NCBI GenBank assembly: GCA_033220425.1
Contig: CM065651.1
Location: forward strand, 1 to 64,000
DNA: 64,000 bases
Direction: 5' to 3'
Source of the DNA: Lepraria neglecta
Taxonomy: Eukaryota; Ascomycota; Lecanoromycetes; Lecanorales; Stereocaulaceae
A program made the position numbers and the translations under genes. The notes beneath the pieces were generated by a model. The model had not been told where the DNA came from and ran no database searches. It was given only the letters and a program-made list of their open reading frames with translations. Positions 12,123 through 24,046 of the stretch are shown piece by piece (the first letter of the stretch is position 1; the number at the start of each line of letters is the position of its first letter).

Positions 12123-13285
12123 GGATTTGGATATTGTAGTGGACCTTACCGCCGTCGATTTCAAATAGGAGCGTTAGCGTTATATAGTGGAATCCCTAGC
12201 AGTACCCCTTACACTAAGCCTAAAGCGGTTAGCGTAGTATTTCGCCTACGAAAAGTATATTTACTTTCTGCACGCGACTCCATAGATTTAGTAATAGCAT
12301 GCAATAAACATGGTTCTTCTCATACGAACTGATTAGCAAGCACATATGCTAAAGTTTCTCGTATTCGCAACAGGATGCGTTGTTCTATTGCGCGGCTTCT
12401 TTATGGGTGCAACCCTTTCAAAAGGCTGCTTGCCAGTACTCAGCTTGCGTCACAGAGTGGTATGCGATGGCACAGACTGAGTCCATGTTTGTATGAATAG
12501 TAAATGACGTTGTCACATTTAATAGCGGTGTGGTTTTGAATAATTGGTATCCGGACCGATCCTCCGCGGAGCGTTGACAGGACGGTATGGTACTCCAGCC
12601 CCATCCTACACATCAAGTCTACACCATCATGCATCCCTCCCAGTGAGCTGCCAACATCAATGCCTGCGTGGAGTGTGCTCACCTCATTGCTGAGGTATTT
12701 ACGCCGTCCAATCAAACTGACCACGTTCTATTCGTTGTAGGCAGTGTACAAGTAATTAGCGCATATGCAGCTTACATGCAGCCTCCTCCTCTCATTTCTC
12801 AGCCTGATCCCAGGCAGTAAGCGCTAACACTAAGCGAGCGGGGAGCGGTTCAAGGAATCGTCCGTTACTTAAGCGACAAGTCGGTGGATTACTCAAAATG
12901 CAACGTCTCAGGGCAGGAATCGTGGGATCAAGCAAGATGGACTCAGCTCCTGTCTCGTGCAGTATTCCTTCCATCGGGCTTATTCGCCCGCCAGAGGTGT
13001 GCCAATGATGTCGATGCCACACAATCTGAAACAGCTTCATGCCGCAGTAGATCTCGCTGAACCATACTGGAAGGCTGCTGCTGTCATGCCGAATTATAGC
13101 CGTGAATACACCATTCAGAGGGATATAAGTCTCTTGCTTCAGATGATGGTGTGATCTGCTGCATTCCACTTTCCCCCGGTACTAATCCCACGCGTAAAAC
13201 CTTTCTTCGAGGCCTGTCCTATCTTTTATCATGATCCGGAGACAGAGATAAAAGGTCTGATAACCAGTATCAGCTATCTTGCACC
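12123..13285. other. Transition region without a supported gene
   Basis: Base composition shifts here from the RIP-altered block to normal. Open frames of 94 codons (12724-12440, minus) and 125 codons (13169-12792, minus) exist, but I recognise nothing in either. Two copies of a TTAGCGC core lie at 12756-12762 and, inverted, at 12821-12827, upstream of the C2H2 gene; the same core forms the array at 35715-35766. Confidence 0.5.
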
Positions 13286-13996
13286 ATGAACGCCACCAAT
13301 TATCCATCGACGATAGCATTCGACGCCTTAGCCGCGCTACCATTCGAAACCAGTACAGCCTGGACAGCCACAGATGCCGGAGATTTTGCCTTTTCTGGGC
13401 CCAACGCTGGCCAAAGCTCTAGTTTCAACTCTGCAGCAAATTTCATACAGAATCAGCAAGCATTAGACCACCAAGTCACGGCCCCTCTCATGTTCACAAA
13501 TCCTCTCATCAACTCTACAGCCAGCTGGTCCTCCTCCACCTCCTCATCCTCATCATCATCAGTCTACCTCAACTCCACTCCGAGCCACCTACAGCAACCC
13601 AATACCATAGCAGCCACCAATCCCACCCACACCAACACTCATCCACAACCTTCCCTCCCCCTCCCCACAGCGTCCGACATACGTTGCTACGACCACGGCT
13701 GCGACGGCCGTCGCTTCTCCTCCCTTGGCAACTACCGTCGTCACGTCCGCGAGAAGAACCAGCGCGCACACACGTTCCCTTGCCTCATCTGCGGCAAGTT
13801 GTTCACGCGGTCGACGGCGCGGAACCTCCATCAGGAATCTGGCGTCTGTGAGAAGCGGATCAACCTTGCGATGGAGATAGACGCACGATGGGGAAATTTT
13901 GCGCAGCCGATGGGCGAGCTACGTGGCCATGCGGCCGGCATAGGGATGCCGGAAACAGGCAATGGGGCTGGCTGGGGAGGGAGGCTCAGAGGATGA
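13286..13996 (+). CDS. C2H2 zinc-finger protein, probable cluster regulator
   Basis: A 236-residue intronless protein. The start sits in a good context (CACCATGA). Residues 1-130 are Ser/Thr/Asn/Pro-rich with a poly-Ser run near 81-92, as in activator regions. Finger 1 is C134-x4-C139-x13-H153-x8-H162; finger 2 is C166-x2-C169-x12-H182-x5-C188, so its last ligand appears to be Cys. The short C-terminus is Gly-rich. It lies at the left edge of the NRPS cluster, tail to tail with the reductase-ending NRPS. The A. nidulans inp cluster contains a C2H2 regulator, ScpR, and this protein occupies the matching role; equivalence is inferred from position and class, not from alignment. Nuclear DNA binding is expected. 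Confidence 0.8.
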   Translation: MNATNYPSTIAFDALAALPFETSTAWTATDAGDFAFSGPNAGQSSSFNSAANFIQNQQALDHQVTAPLMFTNPLINSTASWSSSTSSSSSSSVYLNSTPSHLQQPNTIAATNPTHTNTHPQPSLPLPTASDIRCYDHGCDGRRFSSLGNYRRHVREKNQRAHTFPCLICGKLFTRSTARNLHQESGVCEKRINLAMEIDARWGNFAQPMGELRGHAAGIGMPETGNGAGWGGRLRG

Positions 13997-14485
13997 TGGA
14001 AAGGCGGTACGGCGTGCACGGTCTGGGGTTTGACAATTTTGAAAAGCTCAAAATATAGATCATAGAAGCCACTGGGAGACTCTTCGGAGCCTAGGAAGTG
14101 GTCTACTTTAAAATGATAGATTTAATGACTTTTTCTTTTCTTTCTCGCAGTACTACCTTTGCAAAAGGCTATATGATCTACGCTAGCCTAAATTCTCCGG
14201 AGTAGCTCGTGTTGGCAGCCCCGCTCTACTCACTCTCAGGCTAGTATGATTGCGACGCTTATTATCTTTTCTCTTCATAAACTATTACTGAACAGGGTTC
14301 ACTCAAAAGAAGTCGCGATTTCTGGAGTACAGATACAAAAAGCCGTCCGCAGCGGCGCAGTCTTAACAGTCTATGGAGCAGTCACCACTCGTCGCATTCT
14401 AGCTACATGCTTCCGATGATAACATTTACGCTTTTCTCGCCAGGCTCCTAGCCACCACTCACAAACAAAGGGATCCATCTCTAAG
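13997..14485. other. Convergent intergenic gap
   Basis: 489 bp between two converging genes (C2H2 regulator and NRPS). Presumably holds both 3' ends. No further gene or repeat seen. Confidence 0.6.
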
Positions 14486-17400
14486 CTAAGCTTTCACAGC
14501 TTGACCAGGTCTAGTTTTTACGACTCCGGACCTACTGAAAGTGCTATTCTGCACAGTCATATCAACTAGACTCGTGCTCCCCTCCCCGCCAGATCGTTCG
14601 ACTGGGAGAAAGCCGGTCTGCAGCAATGTTTGCACATTCTTGCGTATTGCGCGACAGACCCTGGGATGCGACTTGGCTGCCACAACACCGTCGCCCCCAA
14701 GGCTGAAAGTCGACTCCTGGAGCATCGCCATCAATGGCCCATATGGGTGATCGTCTCGTGCATGTTCGAGGACCTTTTTGATCGCTGAGACCCAGTCTTC
14801 GCCGGAAATGGGTTGCAAGTTTGTGCCTAGCTCCTCCGTGACGATAGACCAGAAGTCTTGAACCGTCACGCCCGCATCGATGTCCACGATCTTTAAGCCT
14901 CGCGAGCCCAGTTCTGGACGGGGTTTAAGGGTCCGAGTCGCAGTTTCCCGAACGTCTGCAACTGCAAGCCAAGAGCTTTGATCTGCAGCCGGATAGCTGC
15001 CGATATCCGCACAAGCTTGAACGAACTTCCACAGGAAGTCGTCGGTGTTTGGGATGCCTTCTTCTTCTGTGCCGATGATCAGGCCTGGTCGCACTATCAT
15101 GATTGAGTGCATGGAATGGCTCTGAGCAAACTTCGCCACAACTTCCTCAGAGACGAACTTGGTCTGACTGTAGCCATTCGAGTCCTTGAGGGCAGTCGCC
15201 CTTGAGTGCACTTCATTCTCGAGCATAATGTGTGCTCCAGATTCCTTCTTCACGCCCCCAGAGACAAAGGTAAAGTCTGTTGGAAAAGCGCATTGACGAA
15301 CGGCTGACAGTAGATCGACAGTGGAATCAACATTGGCCGCCTTGAGTGCGCTGTAAGGCGCTTGCCATTGTACGGCTGCTCCATTATGAATGATGCTTGA
15401 GATCCGCTTTTCAGGTGCACAGTCCCCAGCTAGGATTCGCCAGCGATCGGGCGACAGCCCAAGCCTGAGTTCTGCCAAGTCTCCAGGCCAGCATTCGATC
15501 CGGGAGAGGTAAGACGGAGACCACCATCTTGACTTCGCAGCCGCGTTTACAATACGGTCCAGTGCTTTCGTTGCATTCTCGGCCCGCACATGGACAACGA
15601 CCTTCTTCACAGACGCATCGGTGATCAGTTGGTGCAAGATCTCCGTGCCAAGGTAGCCAGTTGCGCCTGTAAGAAAGACTGTCTTCTTTATTTGTGCCAT
15701 ATCGGGATGAAGCTTCACGTGGCAGGCAGGCTCGTCGGTTCCCAAGACTGTTTGGTTTGAAGCGCTGACTTCACTCGGTAGGTCGACAGTCTGGTTATCG
15801 GTATTATGGATCCTGGTCCCCGTCTTGCGGTCGGAGATTATCTTGGCTAACGTAGAGACTTTGATGCTGTCATCATACCAAATTGCAATGGAAAGGCTGA
15901 CATCAAATTCTTTGCGGATGAAAGCTGAAACACTGATGATTTGAATGGAGTCTAGGCTGAGTGATGACAGATAGAAGTCCTTTCGAGACAGGTTTACTGC
16001 ATCTTTCGTCGATGATAGTTTGAGGAGCCTTTCGCATAAGATAAGAGCGACATGGTTGCCGGGGTCGATGTAGGGCAGTTGCAAGGTGGATTGCTGAAGC
16101 TCATGGTGCGACGCGCTTGGCTTTAATATCTCCTCTCGCAACCGATTGCGGTCAAGTTTACCTGATGGTAACAAAGGCTGAGTCTGCACCAAGCGATACC
16201 TGCTCGGGACCATGTGGGAAGGTAAGCTCTTTCCGAGCGCTGTCTTGACGTCTGACACCGTAGCTACCCTGGAGCTAGTCAAGAGCGGGAGTAGAGTTTC
16301 ACAGTCGGCTGTCACATCTCCTTTGCCGTCGCAGAAAACCAAGGCAATGAGCTGCGATCCGTTTTCTTGCTTCAGACACTCGACTGCAACACCTGAAGCT
16401 TTTGGGAAGAGACTTCTCAAATGATACTCAATCTCACCAATTTCGACACGCTGACCGCGTATCTTGATCTGAGTGTCTTTGCGGCCTTCAAAAAGCAGCG
16501 AGCCGTCATTGTCGTATCGCACCAAGTCGCCGGTTTTGTAAAACCGCCTAGGCTTGCCAGTCGGATTGATTGCCCATCTAGGGCTTTCGATAAAGGCTGA
16601 GGCGGTCTTCTCCGGATCATTGAGGTATCCGCGTCCCAGAAGAGGCCCCTCAATCAGCAACTCACCTGCAGCACCTATCGGCACAAGCCTATCGTGATCG
16701 CTCGGATCAGCAATCCATGACGAGCCTGTGATCACAGGTCCAATGTTTGCAGTATTGGAAGATTTCGTTACGCCTTTGCTTGTGTTAGTGATAACCGAAC
16801 ATTCGGAAGGCCCATAGCTATTCAGGAGGCAGAGTCTGTCCGCCCAAGCCTCTTGTTGGTCTTTGGCAAGTGGCTCGCCGACCAAAGCCAAAATCTTTAG
16901 ACTGGAGACGTCTTCAGGATGGATCTGTCGAGCAAATGACGAGGTGAGAGAAGCAAGATTGACATCCATCGATCGGATGACACTAGTGATGTCACCCATG
17001 TGATCATCCTGAGAAGGGACACATAAGCAGCCACCGGCCATCAGAGTCGAGATAATCTCGTGAATGCAGAGGTCAAATGCGGGTGAGCCAAAGAGCAGGT
17101 AACGAGATTGCGGGCTGAGTTCGTAAAGTGGGATATGGGCCATAGCACCGGCATAGTACGATCCGTGTGTGACAACGACTCCTTTAGGCACTGAGGGACC
17201 ATTCTCAAATCAGTACAAGACTTTCAAACTCATTGCTCGCGGCATGTCAAGTCACAAAGCAGGGATGCACGGGGCTTGGGTATCAAAAGCTGAATGACAA
17301 AGAAAAAGGTATAGGGTTCACTTACCGCCAGTTGAGCCGGAAGTAAAGACCACATACATAGCATTCGTGTGGTCAACGCCTCTTGCGCGATCCTCCTGAA

Positions 17401-19204
17401 AATCTACGTCCGCTTCTTCCTCTGCCCGGCTTGATCTGAGCAGATTCTCGTCAATCACCAAATGCTTGGAAGTGACTTGTGAGAATAGTTCGCGGCGGGT
17501 ACCGGACAACAAAATCACATCACATTTTGTAAGCTCAGCGATGTGATGTAGCCGTGCGCTTGGATATGCTGGATCAAGTAGTGTAAATGCTGCACCTGTT
17601 CTCATCACAGCAACGACAGCCACGACCATCCAGAGGGACCTGTCGAAGCAAACGGGGACGATTACTTCAGGGCCAATCTCATGCTGAGATGCGAGATAAG
17701 TAGCCAATTGCGAGGAAAACTTGTTCAGATCAGAGTAGCTCAGCTCTCCATCCCATGAACAGATGGCCGTTGACTTCGGTCGGATTTGAAAATGCTTTCT
17801 GATCTCTTCAAAAGGCAGGCCAGGAGCTTCTGCAGGCTTCGAATTCCACTTCTCGATCTGCTTCTGCTCTTCAGGGCTCACGAGATCGATCTCTCGAAGC
17901 TTCTTGCTCGAACTGGCCAACCCAAGCTGACGTATGACGTGCTCCAGCTGAGACAAAAGTCTATGCATGAGTGAAAGATGGACCAGCGTCTCATCGAAAG
18001 TCGCTAGAGCTCTCATTGTACCATCGCGCGCCAATAAGCATTGCACAGTCATTGGGTAGTCAAAGAAGTGCTCTTGGGTTTTCGCTTCTTCACGTTGGAT
18101 TAAGTGGTCGTATCTAGGCAAAGAGCTGTCATCTTCTGCAGTGTGAACGGCCAGCAAATTTTGGAAATTGCAAGCCTGAGCGGCTTCTTGGCTGAACTTT
18201 TTGATCCTTTGGAGACCAGCGTGCTGATACGGAATCATATCTATCGAGTATTGCTGCACAGTACGGAGGTAACTGGCCACATCCTGTTCGTGGTCAAGTT
18301 GCAAGCAAATGGGCACAGTTGCAATAGTAGGGCCCATGATGCTCTCAATGCCGGGTATTGCTGTGTTGCGTCCATTCACGGTAAGACCGAAAGACACAGC
18401 TGAAGAGGAGAGATGACTTGACAATACAAGACCCCAAGCTGCTTGAACAATTGTAGCTTTTGTGACCCGGGAGGCGGGGCTAATGCTGACTCCCTCGGCG
18501 AAATGCTCTAGGCTCCTGTTGGGACTTGGGCGATAATTTGATTGATGAATCATTGGGAACGAAGGCACGTCCTTTACTGAGAGCCGAGACGTCCAGAACG
18601 CCTTCCACTGGGCTTCGTCCGTGCGGCTTTGAACATATTTAATGAAGTTCCTGAAAGGAGCCCGGACAGTCAAGTTCTTGTTCTCATAGGCTGCCGCAAC
18701 ATCATCTAGTAGCAATTCCACAGAACTGCCATCATACAAACTGTGATGAACGGTCCAAACGGTATGGGTCTTGGAGACAGCAAAATGAGACAATTGGTCA
18801 CCGTCACGCATCGTACGCTGCCTCTCTTTCTCCAGATAGGGTTCGAGGTCCGTACAGTCGCCCCAAATCACGGGGTCATCTCTTATAACTACCTGCAGTG
18901 CGCGGAGCTCCAAAGTTGCAATTCGAGTACGCAGAATCGCATTTCGTCGAACCACTGTCTCCCAAGCGTTTTTCATGCGACCCAAGTCAACGCTGTCCTT
19001 TAATTTGAAGACGTGCTGCGCGACATATGCTCCTCTTGATGCTGTAGAAAGTGCAAGTAGAGCATGTTGCAAAGGTGTACATGGATAGAGATCCTCGATC
19101 TGACCAGCTGAAACTTCACATTGTTTCGCGATGTCAGAGATGACCTTTCCCAGCTGACTGCCGCCCGGCGCTCTCTTCTCAGAATGCTGCTGTACTTTCG
19201 TCAT
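14486..19204 (-). CDS. inpA: NRPS, C-A-T-R: last module with reductive release
   Basis: Two exons, 19204-17326 and 17190-14486, around a 135-bp intron (GTAAGT...CTCAG) that interrupts the A3 loop, giving FTSGSTG-VPKG and 1527 residues. C domain about 40-440 with an intact HHSLYDG at 153-159. A domain about 455-960 with NSYGPSE (about 740), YKTGD (about 834), GRKDTQIKIRGQ and PSGKLDR. Carrier domain Ser about 1031 in LSLDSI. Reductase domain about 1115-1500 with GATGYLG at about 1125 and a YSQTK pair (Tyr 1290, Lys 1294), the NAD(P)H thioester-reductase type. Such domains release aldehydes or alcohols. In the fellutamide pathway InpA has this role, adding Leu and releasing the aldehyde. Hand alignment of the A-domain pocket gives D-L-H-S-A-V-S-V-I. 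The protein begins directly with a C domain, so it must take its substrate from another NRPS. Confidence 0.93.
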
Positions 19205-20435
19205 TGAGAGAGAGAAAAACAGACACGATGACTAGGAGTCAACGATCAGTATTGATCAACTGTGAGGCTATAGATAACTTGTGTGACGAGTGGGACTAGA
19301 GGTGTGGTCTGGGGAGGTCAATCAGCAATACCCGACAGCTGGCAGTGGACCGGAGGGCGACTAAATTGGAAGTGAGCCATCAGCTCCAATCTACACGTGC
19401 AAAATTCTATCTACCAAACAAGCAGTCCTAGAATAGCTCTTCCATATTTAGCTTAGGTTCGTCAAAGGACCGACTCAGCATTCTTGAGCTCATCGACTGG
19501 CCGAAATGTGTTTTCGAGTGAGAGGGGTCTATCGAGCTCTACGAACAGATGTCAGATTGTCGTAGCATGAATGGCGTCATTCCCGAGGAAAATTCGTCAA
19601 AGATGATATTCAGGAGGGTAAACAAGGAAGACGACCAAGGATATCAGCTAAGGAATGAGGCGTGGGACTGTAACCAAAGATCGCACTTCAGGTTAGGCTG
19701 AAGGCTTGTCCCGAACAAAACGGGGAGCAATGATCCAAAATCAGTTTCCACGAGCGGAGTTTGAGCTATCTCCATCTCCAGAGAATGCATGAGCGGGACC
19801 AGCATTTTCGGACGCATGGCGACTACCGAGCCGTAGCAGGCCGGCCCGGATTGGCGGTGTGACGATGTAAGACCTCCACGTCAACGCTGCAAGCATGCGG
19901 CGGCGGGACAAGTTGATGGTAGGAAGCAATGGAAGGAACGCAGGATGATTGCTCTCATCTAACATCTGCTGAGTGAGACGACGTCATGCCGCGTCTGATT
20001 GACAACTCACGACCCGCGACGTTAAATCCCTCAGCACGCCATGTAACGCTGTAAGATTAAGATATCGTAATTTTTCACGGTATTTCGGCATCTTTACTGC
20101 CTCCATCAAATACGTTTCCAGGTTGCTACAGCATGCATGCGCCATGGATAGCATGTCTGTTCCTCACGCAGGCGAGTGGAGCAGACAACACCCTCGCTAC
20201 CTTACTGGGAAAACCGACAAAATGAGATGTAAATGTACGATTTAGCATTATATGGAGACCGCGAACATGTATGGTGGGGCTGGAGATGATTAGTCAAAAT
20301 CTGCAGCTACGGCTGCGTCGAGAATCAGAGGGTTCCAATCTGACCTCGCTGATCTTTCAACGCCCACCGCACGATAGCCCGGTCCGACAGCCCTGACGAA
20401 CAGAATTTCTCAAACTTGATAGGCCTATTGTCAAA
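19205..20435. promoter_or_regulatory. Divergent promoter region, NRPS and proteasome subunit
   Basis: 1.23 kb between the starts of the C-A-T-R NRPS (minus) and the proteasome subunit gene (plus). A shared upstream region would let the toxin-type product and its resistance factor be switched on together; that is inference. No convincing gene: the 74-codon frame at 19965-19741 resembles nothing I know. Confidence 0.5.
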
Positions 20436-21263
20436 ATGACTCAAAATTATCTGAGCCTTGGGAGCTCAGTGAGCCTGCCGTCAAGCAAGCCTGAAGCATA
20501 CAGCGAAATACTTTCAGGCATGAAAGAGCATTCATTCTATCCGTCTGCACTCCTAGCCCGACCACTCTTTCCTCGCTAACCCAAGCTCCCTAGATACACA
20601 GACAATGGCGGCTCAATTCTCGGCATCAGTGGCAGCGACTTCGCCGTCCTCGCAGGCGACACCCGTTCCACAAGCGGCTACTCTATCAATTCGCGCTCCG
20701 AGCCCAAGGTCTTCCGTGTTGGCGACGATGGTTGCATTGCCCTCTCCGTCGTCGGATTCGCCGCAGACGGCAAAGCCCTCGCCGAGAAACTCGAAACCAC
20801 GTGCAACATGTACAAGTACCGGCATGGGAAGACGATTAGCTTGACTGCGTGTGCGCACAGGCTATCGACAATGCTGTACGAGAAGCGCTTTTTCCCGTAC
20901 CAAGTGCAGGCGATACTGATGGGGTTGGATGAAGATGGGAGGGGGACGTTGTACAGCTATGATCCTGCTGGAAGCTATAAGAAGGATCAGTGCAGGGCGG
21001 TGGGCGCTGCGGCGAGTTTGATGATGCCGTTTTTGGACAATCAGGTTCAATTCAATAATCAGCATCTTCCAGGCTCGGGGAAAGGTGCTGCTTTGAAAGA
21101 GAAGCCTAAGGAGGATATGTCGAAAGATGCTGTTATGGACCTGGTGAAGGATGCGTTCTGCAATGCTACGGAGAGACACATAGAGGTCGGAGACGGACTG
21201 CAGATGATGCTTGTTTCGAGAGATGGGATAGAAGAGACGTTCATACCGTTGAAGCGCGACTAG
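20436..21263 (+). CDS. inpE: Proteasome 20S beta-6 subunit paralogue (PRE7 type), probable self-resistance
   Basis: Two exons, 20436-20542 and 20594-21263, with a 51-bp intron (GTCTGC...CCCTAG, branch-like CTAAC). The product is 258 residues; an in-frame ATG at 20520 would give 230. The join yields FYPYTDNGGS, the conserved start of mature beta-6. Further matches to yeast Pre7 are DFAVLAGDTR, YSINSR, GFAADGKAL, KRFFPY, GLDEDG, AAASL, PFLDNQV, RHIEVGDGLQ and the terminal LKRD. Beta-6 is a non-catalytic subunit that forms one wall of the chymotrypsin-like (beta-5) pocket. A housekeeping gene has no reason to lie among NRPS genes; in A. nidulans the cluster-encoded InpE protects against fellutamide. 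Unusual residues: DPAGSY where yeast and human have DPVGSY, and FFPYQV for FFPYYV. The start is ambiguous between the two ATGs. Confidence 0.92.
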
Positions 21264-21388
21264 ATATGTTTGAGACGGGATGAAGACGCATCATCTATCG
21301 GAATGAGGGTTAGTGCATAATAAGATCAAGTTACACGAAATGATGAAGGCTTTTTGATCAAAAAATCCTCATTTTTGTCTCTAAAACA

Positions 21389-22504
21389 TTATGTTTGCAA
21401 CTGTGTATGATACCCTGATGCCTTCAGAGCCTGCGTAATCTTGATCTCAACCACGAGTGGCCCCACGACCGAATTTGTAGAAGCACGAAACATGGCTTTT
21501 CTTGGAAAGCGTTGAAGCGTTCTCGTCCTAGCAGTATTTGCTCGAATCCGAGGTCGTCTCGATCTCCCATAGTCGTATGAGTGCTGGGAATTGTCAGATG
21601 TTGAATCGTCTGTCATTGAGGAATTCAAGTCAGAAAGTGAGGAGCTATCGACATCCCAGCTTCCAAGTCGCAGTGGCAGCTTGGCTGTGAAATGCAAGTC
21701 GAGGGTTCTAGGAGAGTCGGGTGATGGGAAGCATTCGAGACTCTTGATGAAATCGACCACGGCGTCCAGATATTTTATGTCCACGGGAACGACATGTGCG
21801 CCTGGATGGGTGATTCTGACTGCCCTGCTGCCACCGATCTGTGCATCCTCTACCGCCTTCGCCATCTCGTAACCGACCACTGTGTCCCAGCGACCGGAGA
21901 AATGTATGAAAGGCGTCTGTACGATTGGGTCCTCGTAGAATGCAGCATACATTCTGGGTATCCCCATGAGAGCTCCATATGTGATGCCGAACTTCAAAGG
22001 CGGATGGTCTAGAACTTCAAACCCTGGAGGAAAGCAAAGAGCTTCCGGACATTGTTGTTGGTTCCGTTGGAAGGCATCTTTGCGTGGAGCGCCCTCTAGA
22101 AGAGAAGCGACCATGACTGCTAGGACAGCTCCCTGAGAGAAACCCAGGATCCCGTCAAAAGGTCCATGGACTCTCAATATGTCTGATAGCATGTCGAGGC
22201 TGTGTAGGAGCCCGCTCGGTGGCTCCCTTTGATTATGAAGCGTGTGCCAAGCAAAGGAGTCAATATCGTCGGGGTCGGGTTTGTCATTGGCATCTGTACC
22301 CTCGGTGCTGATGACAGGTTCATAGTGACGGGAATTAAGAGCCCACAGCTTTTCAGTAGGCCTTAGTTTGATGGGGCCTGAAGGAAAGTAGAACCCGACA
22401 TCTGGGAAGACTTTCTCGAGATGAAGTTGTAACCTTTTGACTTTACGCTGGAGAGTAGGTCCGCTCTGAGTATAGCCATGGAGGGCTAGGATCTTGATTG
22501 TCAT
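21389..22504 (-). CDS. FSH1-type serine hydrolase, possible chain-transfer or release factor
   Basis: 371 residues from the ATG at 22504 (MTIKILALHGYTQSG), the usual FSH start; an upstream in-frame ATG at 22678 would add 58 residues with no family match. Alpha/beta-hydrolase fold: nucleophile elbow GFSQGA, acid in SGRWD, and His in PGAHVVP complete the triad. The catalytic part ends near residue 265; about 100 further residues are Ser-rich, then Arg-rich, which is longer than typical FSH proteins of about 220-280. It converges on the proteasome gene with only 125 bp between stops. The fellutamide pathway includes InpF, proposed to help pass the lipodipeptide between the two NRPSs; this hydrolase is a good candidate for that part. 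Related hydrolases elsewhere act as thioesterases. Confidence 0.82.
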   Translation of the reverse strand: MTIKILALHGYTQSGPTLQRKVKRLQLHLEKVFPDVGFYFPSGPIKLRPTEKLWALNSRHYEPVISTEGTDANDKPDPDDIDSFAWHTLHNQREPPSGLLHSLDMLSDILRVHGPFDGILGFSQGAVLAVMVASLLEGAPRKDAFQRNQQQCPEALCFPPGFEVLDHPPLKFGITYGALMGIPRMYAAFYEDPIVQTPFIHFSGRWDTVVGYEMAKAVEDAQIGGSRAVRITHPGAHVVPVDIKYLDAVVDFIKSLECFPSPDSPRTLDLHFTAKLPLRLGSWDVDSSSLSDLNSSMTDDSTSDNSQHSYDYGRSRRPRIRANTARTRTLQRFPRKAMFRASTNSVVGPLVVEIKITQALKASGYHTQLQT

Positions 22505-22923
22505 AGCGAAGACTGACAAGATTTGTCGTCTAGTAGAGACTTTCTTATCATCGATGAGGTGTGAAAATGGCGTTGGGCTCAATCGCTTAGGACATTCCAG
22601 CAGCTTGGTATAGTCGGATATATGCAGGATCGCCACTAAATTTCTGGGACCACGTGGGACGTACTGAGCAATTATCACGTGCAGACCCTAACATGAGAGA
22701 CGTAGGAAGGCCCAGAAGGGTATCTATAGTGTATGCAGAGCCAATGGGGCTCGGAAGCTGGACCTCTCCAGAACCAATTATCGAACATTTGATGGATTCG
22801 GGACGTACCGCTAGATCCTACCTAAAGCGGGTCTTTTGGCGCTCGAGAAATGTGAAACCACACTAAGGATAGAGACCCGCTCTCTCGGCTCACCGAGTAT
22901 TTGCTTACCTCTACGATTTCGCT

Positions 22924-24046
22924 ATGGGACCACAAGTCATGGCGCCTATCAATGACAAAGTCACAGTATCTTCTTCTCTCCCAACCATCAGTCTTCTCCG
23001 TCTCGAGGCCGGAGATGCAAACGAGTCTGCCGCCTTGCTTCAAGCTTGTTCAAGCCATGGCTTTTTCTACCTTGATCTGCAAGGCGCCGATACCTTGCTT
23101 AGGACCTGGCGCAGCCTTCTAAGCGTCATAGCGGACTATTTTGATCAGCTGGTTGATCATGAGATGAATGATGCCCGCGAAAGCGACAACCAAGACTAGG
23201 AGATCTAGAAACGCGTCGAAACGGATTTGACTGACTGCAAGATGTAGGTACGAGCCTGCTGGAACTTCAGTTGGCGCTCGCTCCGATGAAGTAGACGCTT
23301 ATGAATCGCTAAAAGCAAGTGGGCGTGTTTTTAAGTCTGAGAACACATTCTAACTAACGATTCACAGATATCGAGACGCGAGATGCTAAATCGTCACGCA
23401 GAGCTATCAAGCTCTGTCACAAGCAACAGCAGCTTTTCTTCGATTTTATGGGCAATGCCCACAACATCACATTGATGATACTCTCACGTCTTTCGGATGC
23501 TCTGAGTCTCGAGGGTTCAGCACCATTTGAAACCGTCCACCGTCACGATCGGCCTTCCTTGAGCACGCTCGCACTTTTCCACTATCTAAAACCGGATAAC
23601 GGCCAAGTACCTGGCTTCGGGCATGGCAAGCACACCGATATCGGAACTTTGACATTCCTTCTCTGCGAGCAATGGGGCCTCCAAGTGCTATCACCAGACA
23701 CCGAGAGCTGGGCATTCGTGGAACCCCGCCCGAACCATGCAGTGATTAACGTTGGTGACAGTCCTCGCTTCATCTCTTGCTGCAAACTCAGCTCAGCAGT
23801 GCACAGAGTCATTCCCGTGCAGGAAAAGCAGATGGAAGATCGCTACAGCATTGCATACTTCTTACGCATGGAGAATGACATCAGGTATCGCGACAGTGCG
23901 AACAAGACATGGAGAAATGGCACGACTCAAAGTTCGACCTTTTCAGAGATCGAGTAGGACTACCTAATGGCGCACAGATGTTGACTAGAGGGATGAAAAG
24001 CAATCAGAAGCTGCTAGAGAAAGCTACCCCGGTGACATGGTTCTAG
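22924..24046 (+). pseudogene. 2OG-Fe(II) oxygenase (isopenicillin N synthase-like), apparently broken
   Basis: Starts at 22924 (or ATG 22939). A DIOX_N-type region covers 22980-23195, ending NDARESDN. A GYEPAG-like stretch resumes at 23252 after a plausible 3' splice site (GATGTAG) but without a usable GT donor before an in-frame stop at 23197. The next segment (about 23370-23920) holds the iron ligands HTD in GKHTDIG and H in SAVHRVIP, plus the 2OG Arg in RYSIAY. Family-like sequence then continues in another frame (WHDSKFDLFRD) to a stop at 24044. The SRREML block near 23375 also lies out of frame with what follows. So one splice defect and probably two frame changes separate recognisable parts. 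It could be a decayed tailoring enzyme, or the sequence could contain errors. It diverges from the hydrolase gene across 419 bp. Confidence 0.65.

Noticed and set aside
12440-13169. Two minus-strand frames of 94 and 125 codons
   Set aside because: No recognisable family, no clear start context or splice links; kept only as a note on the intergenic region.
20605-20844. 79-codon plus-strand frame beginning MAAQFSAS
   Set aside because: Shadow of the proteasome subunit exon; the correct frame reads GSILGISGSDFAV and joins the upstream exon in phase.
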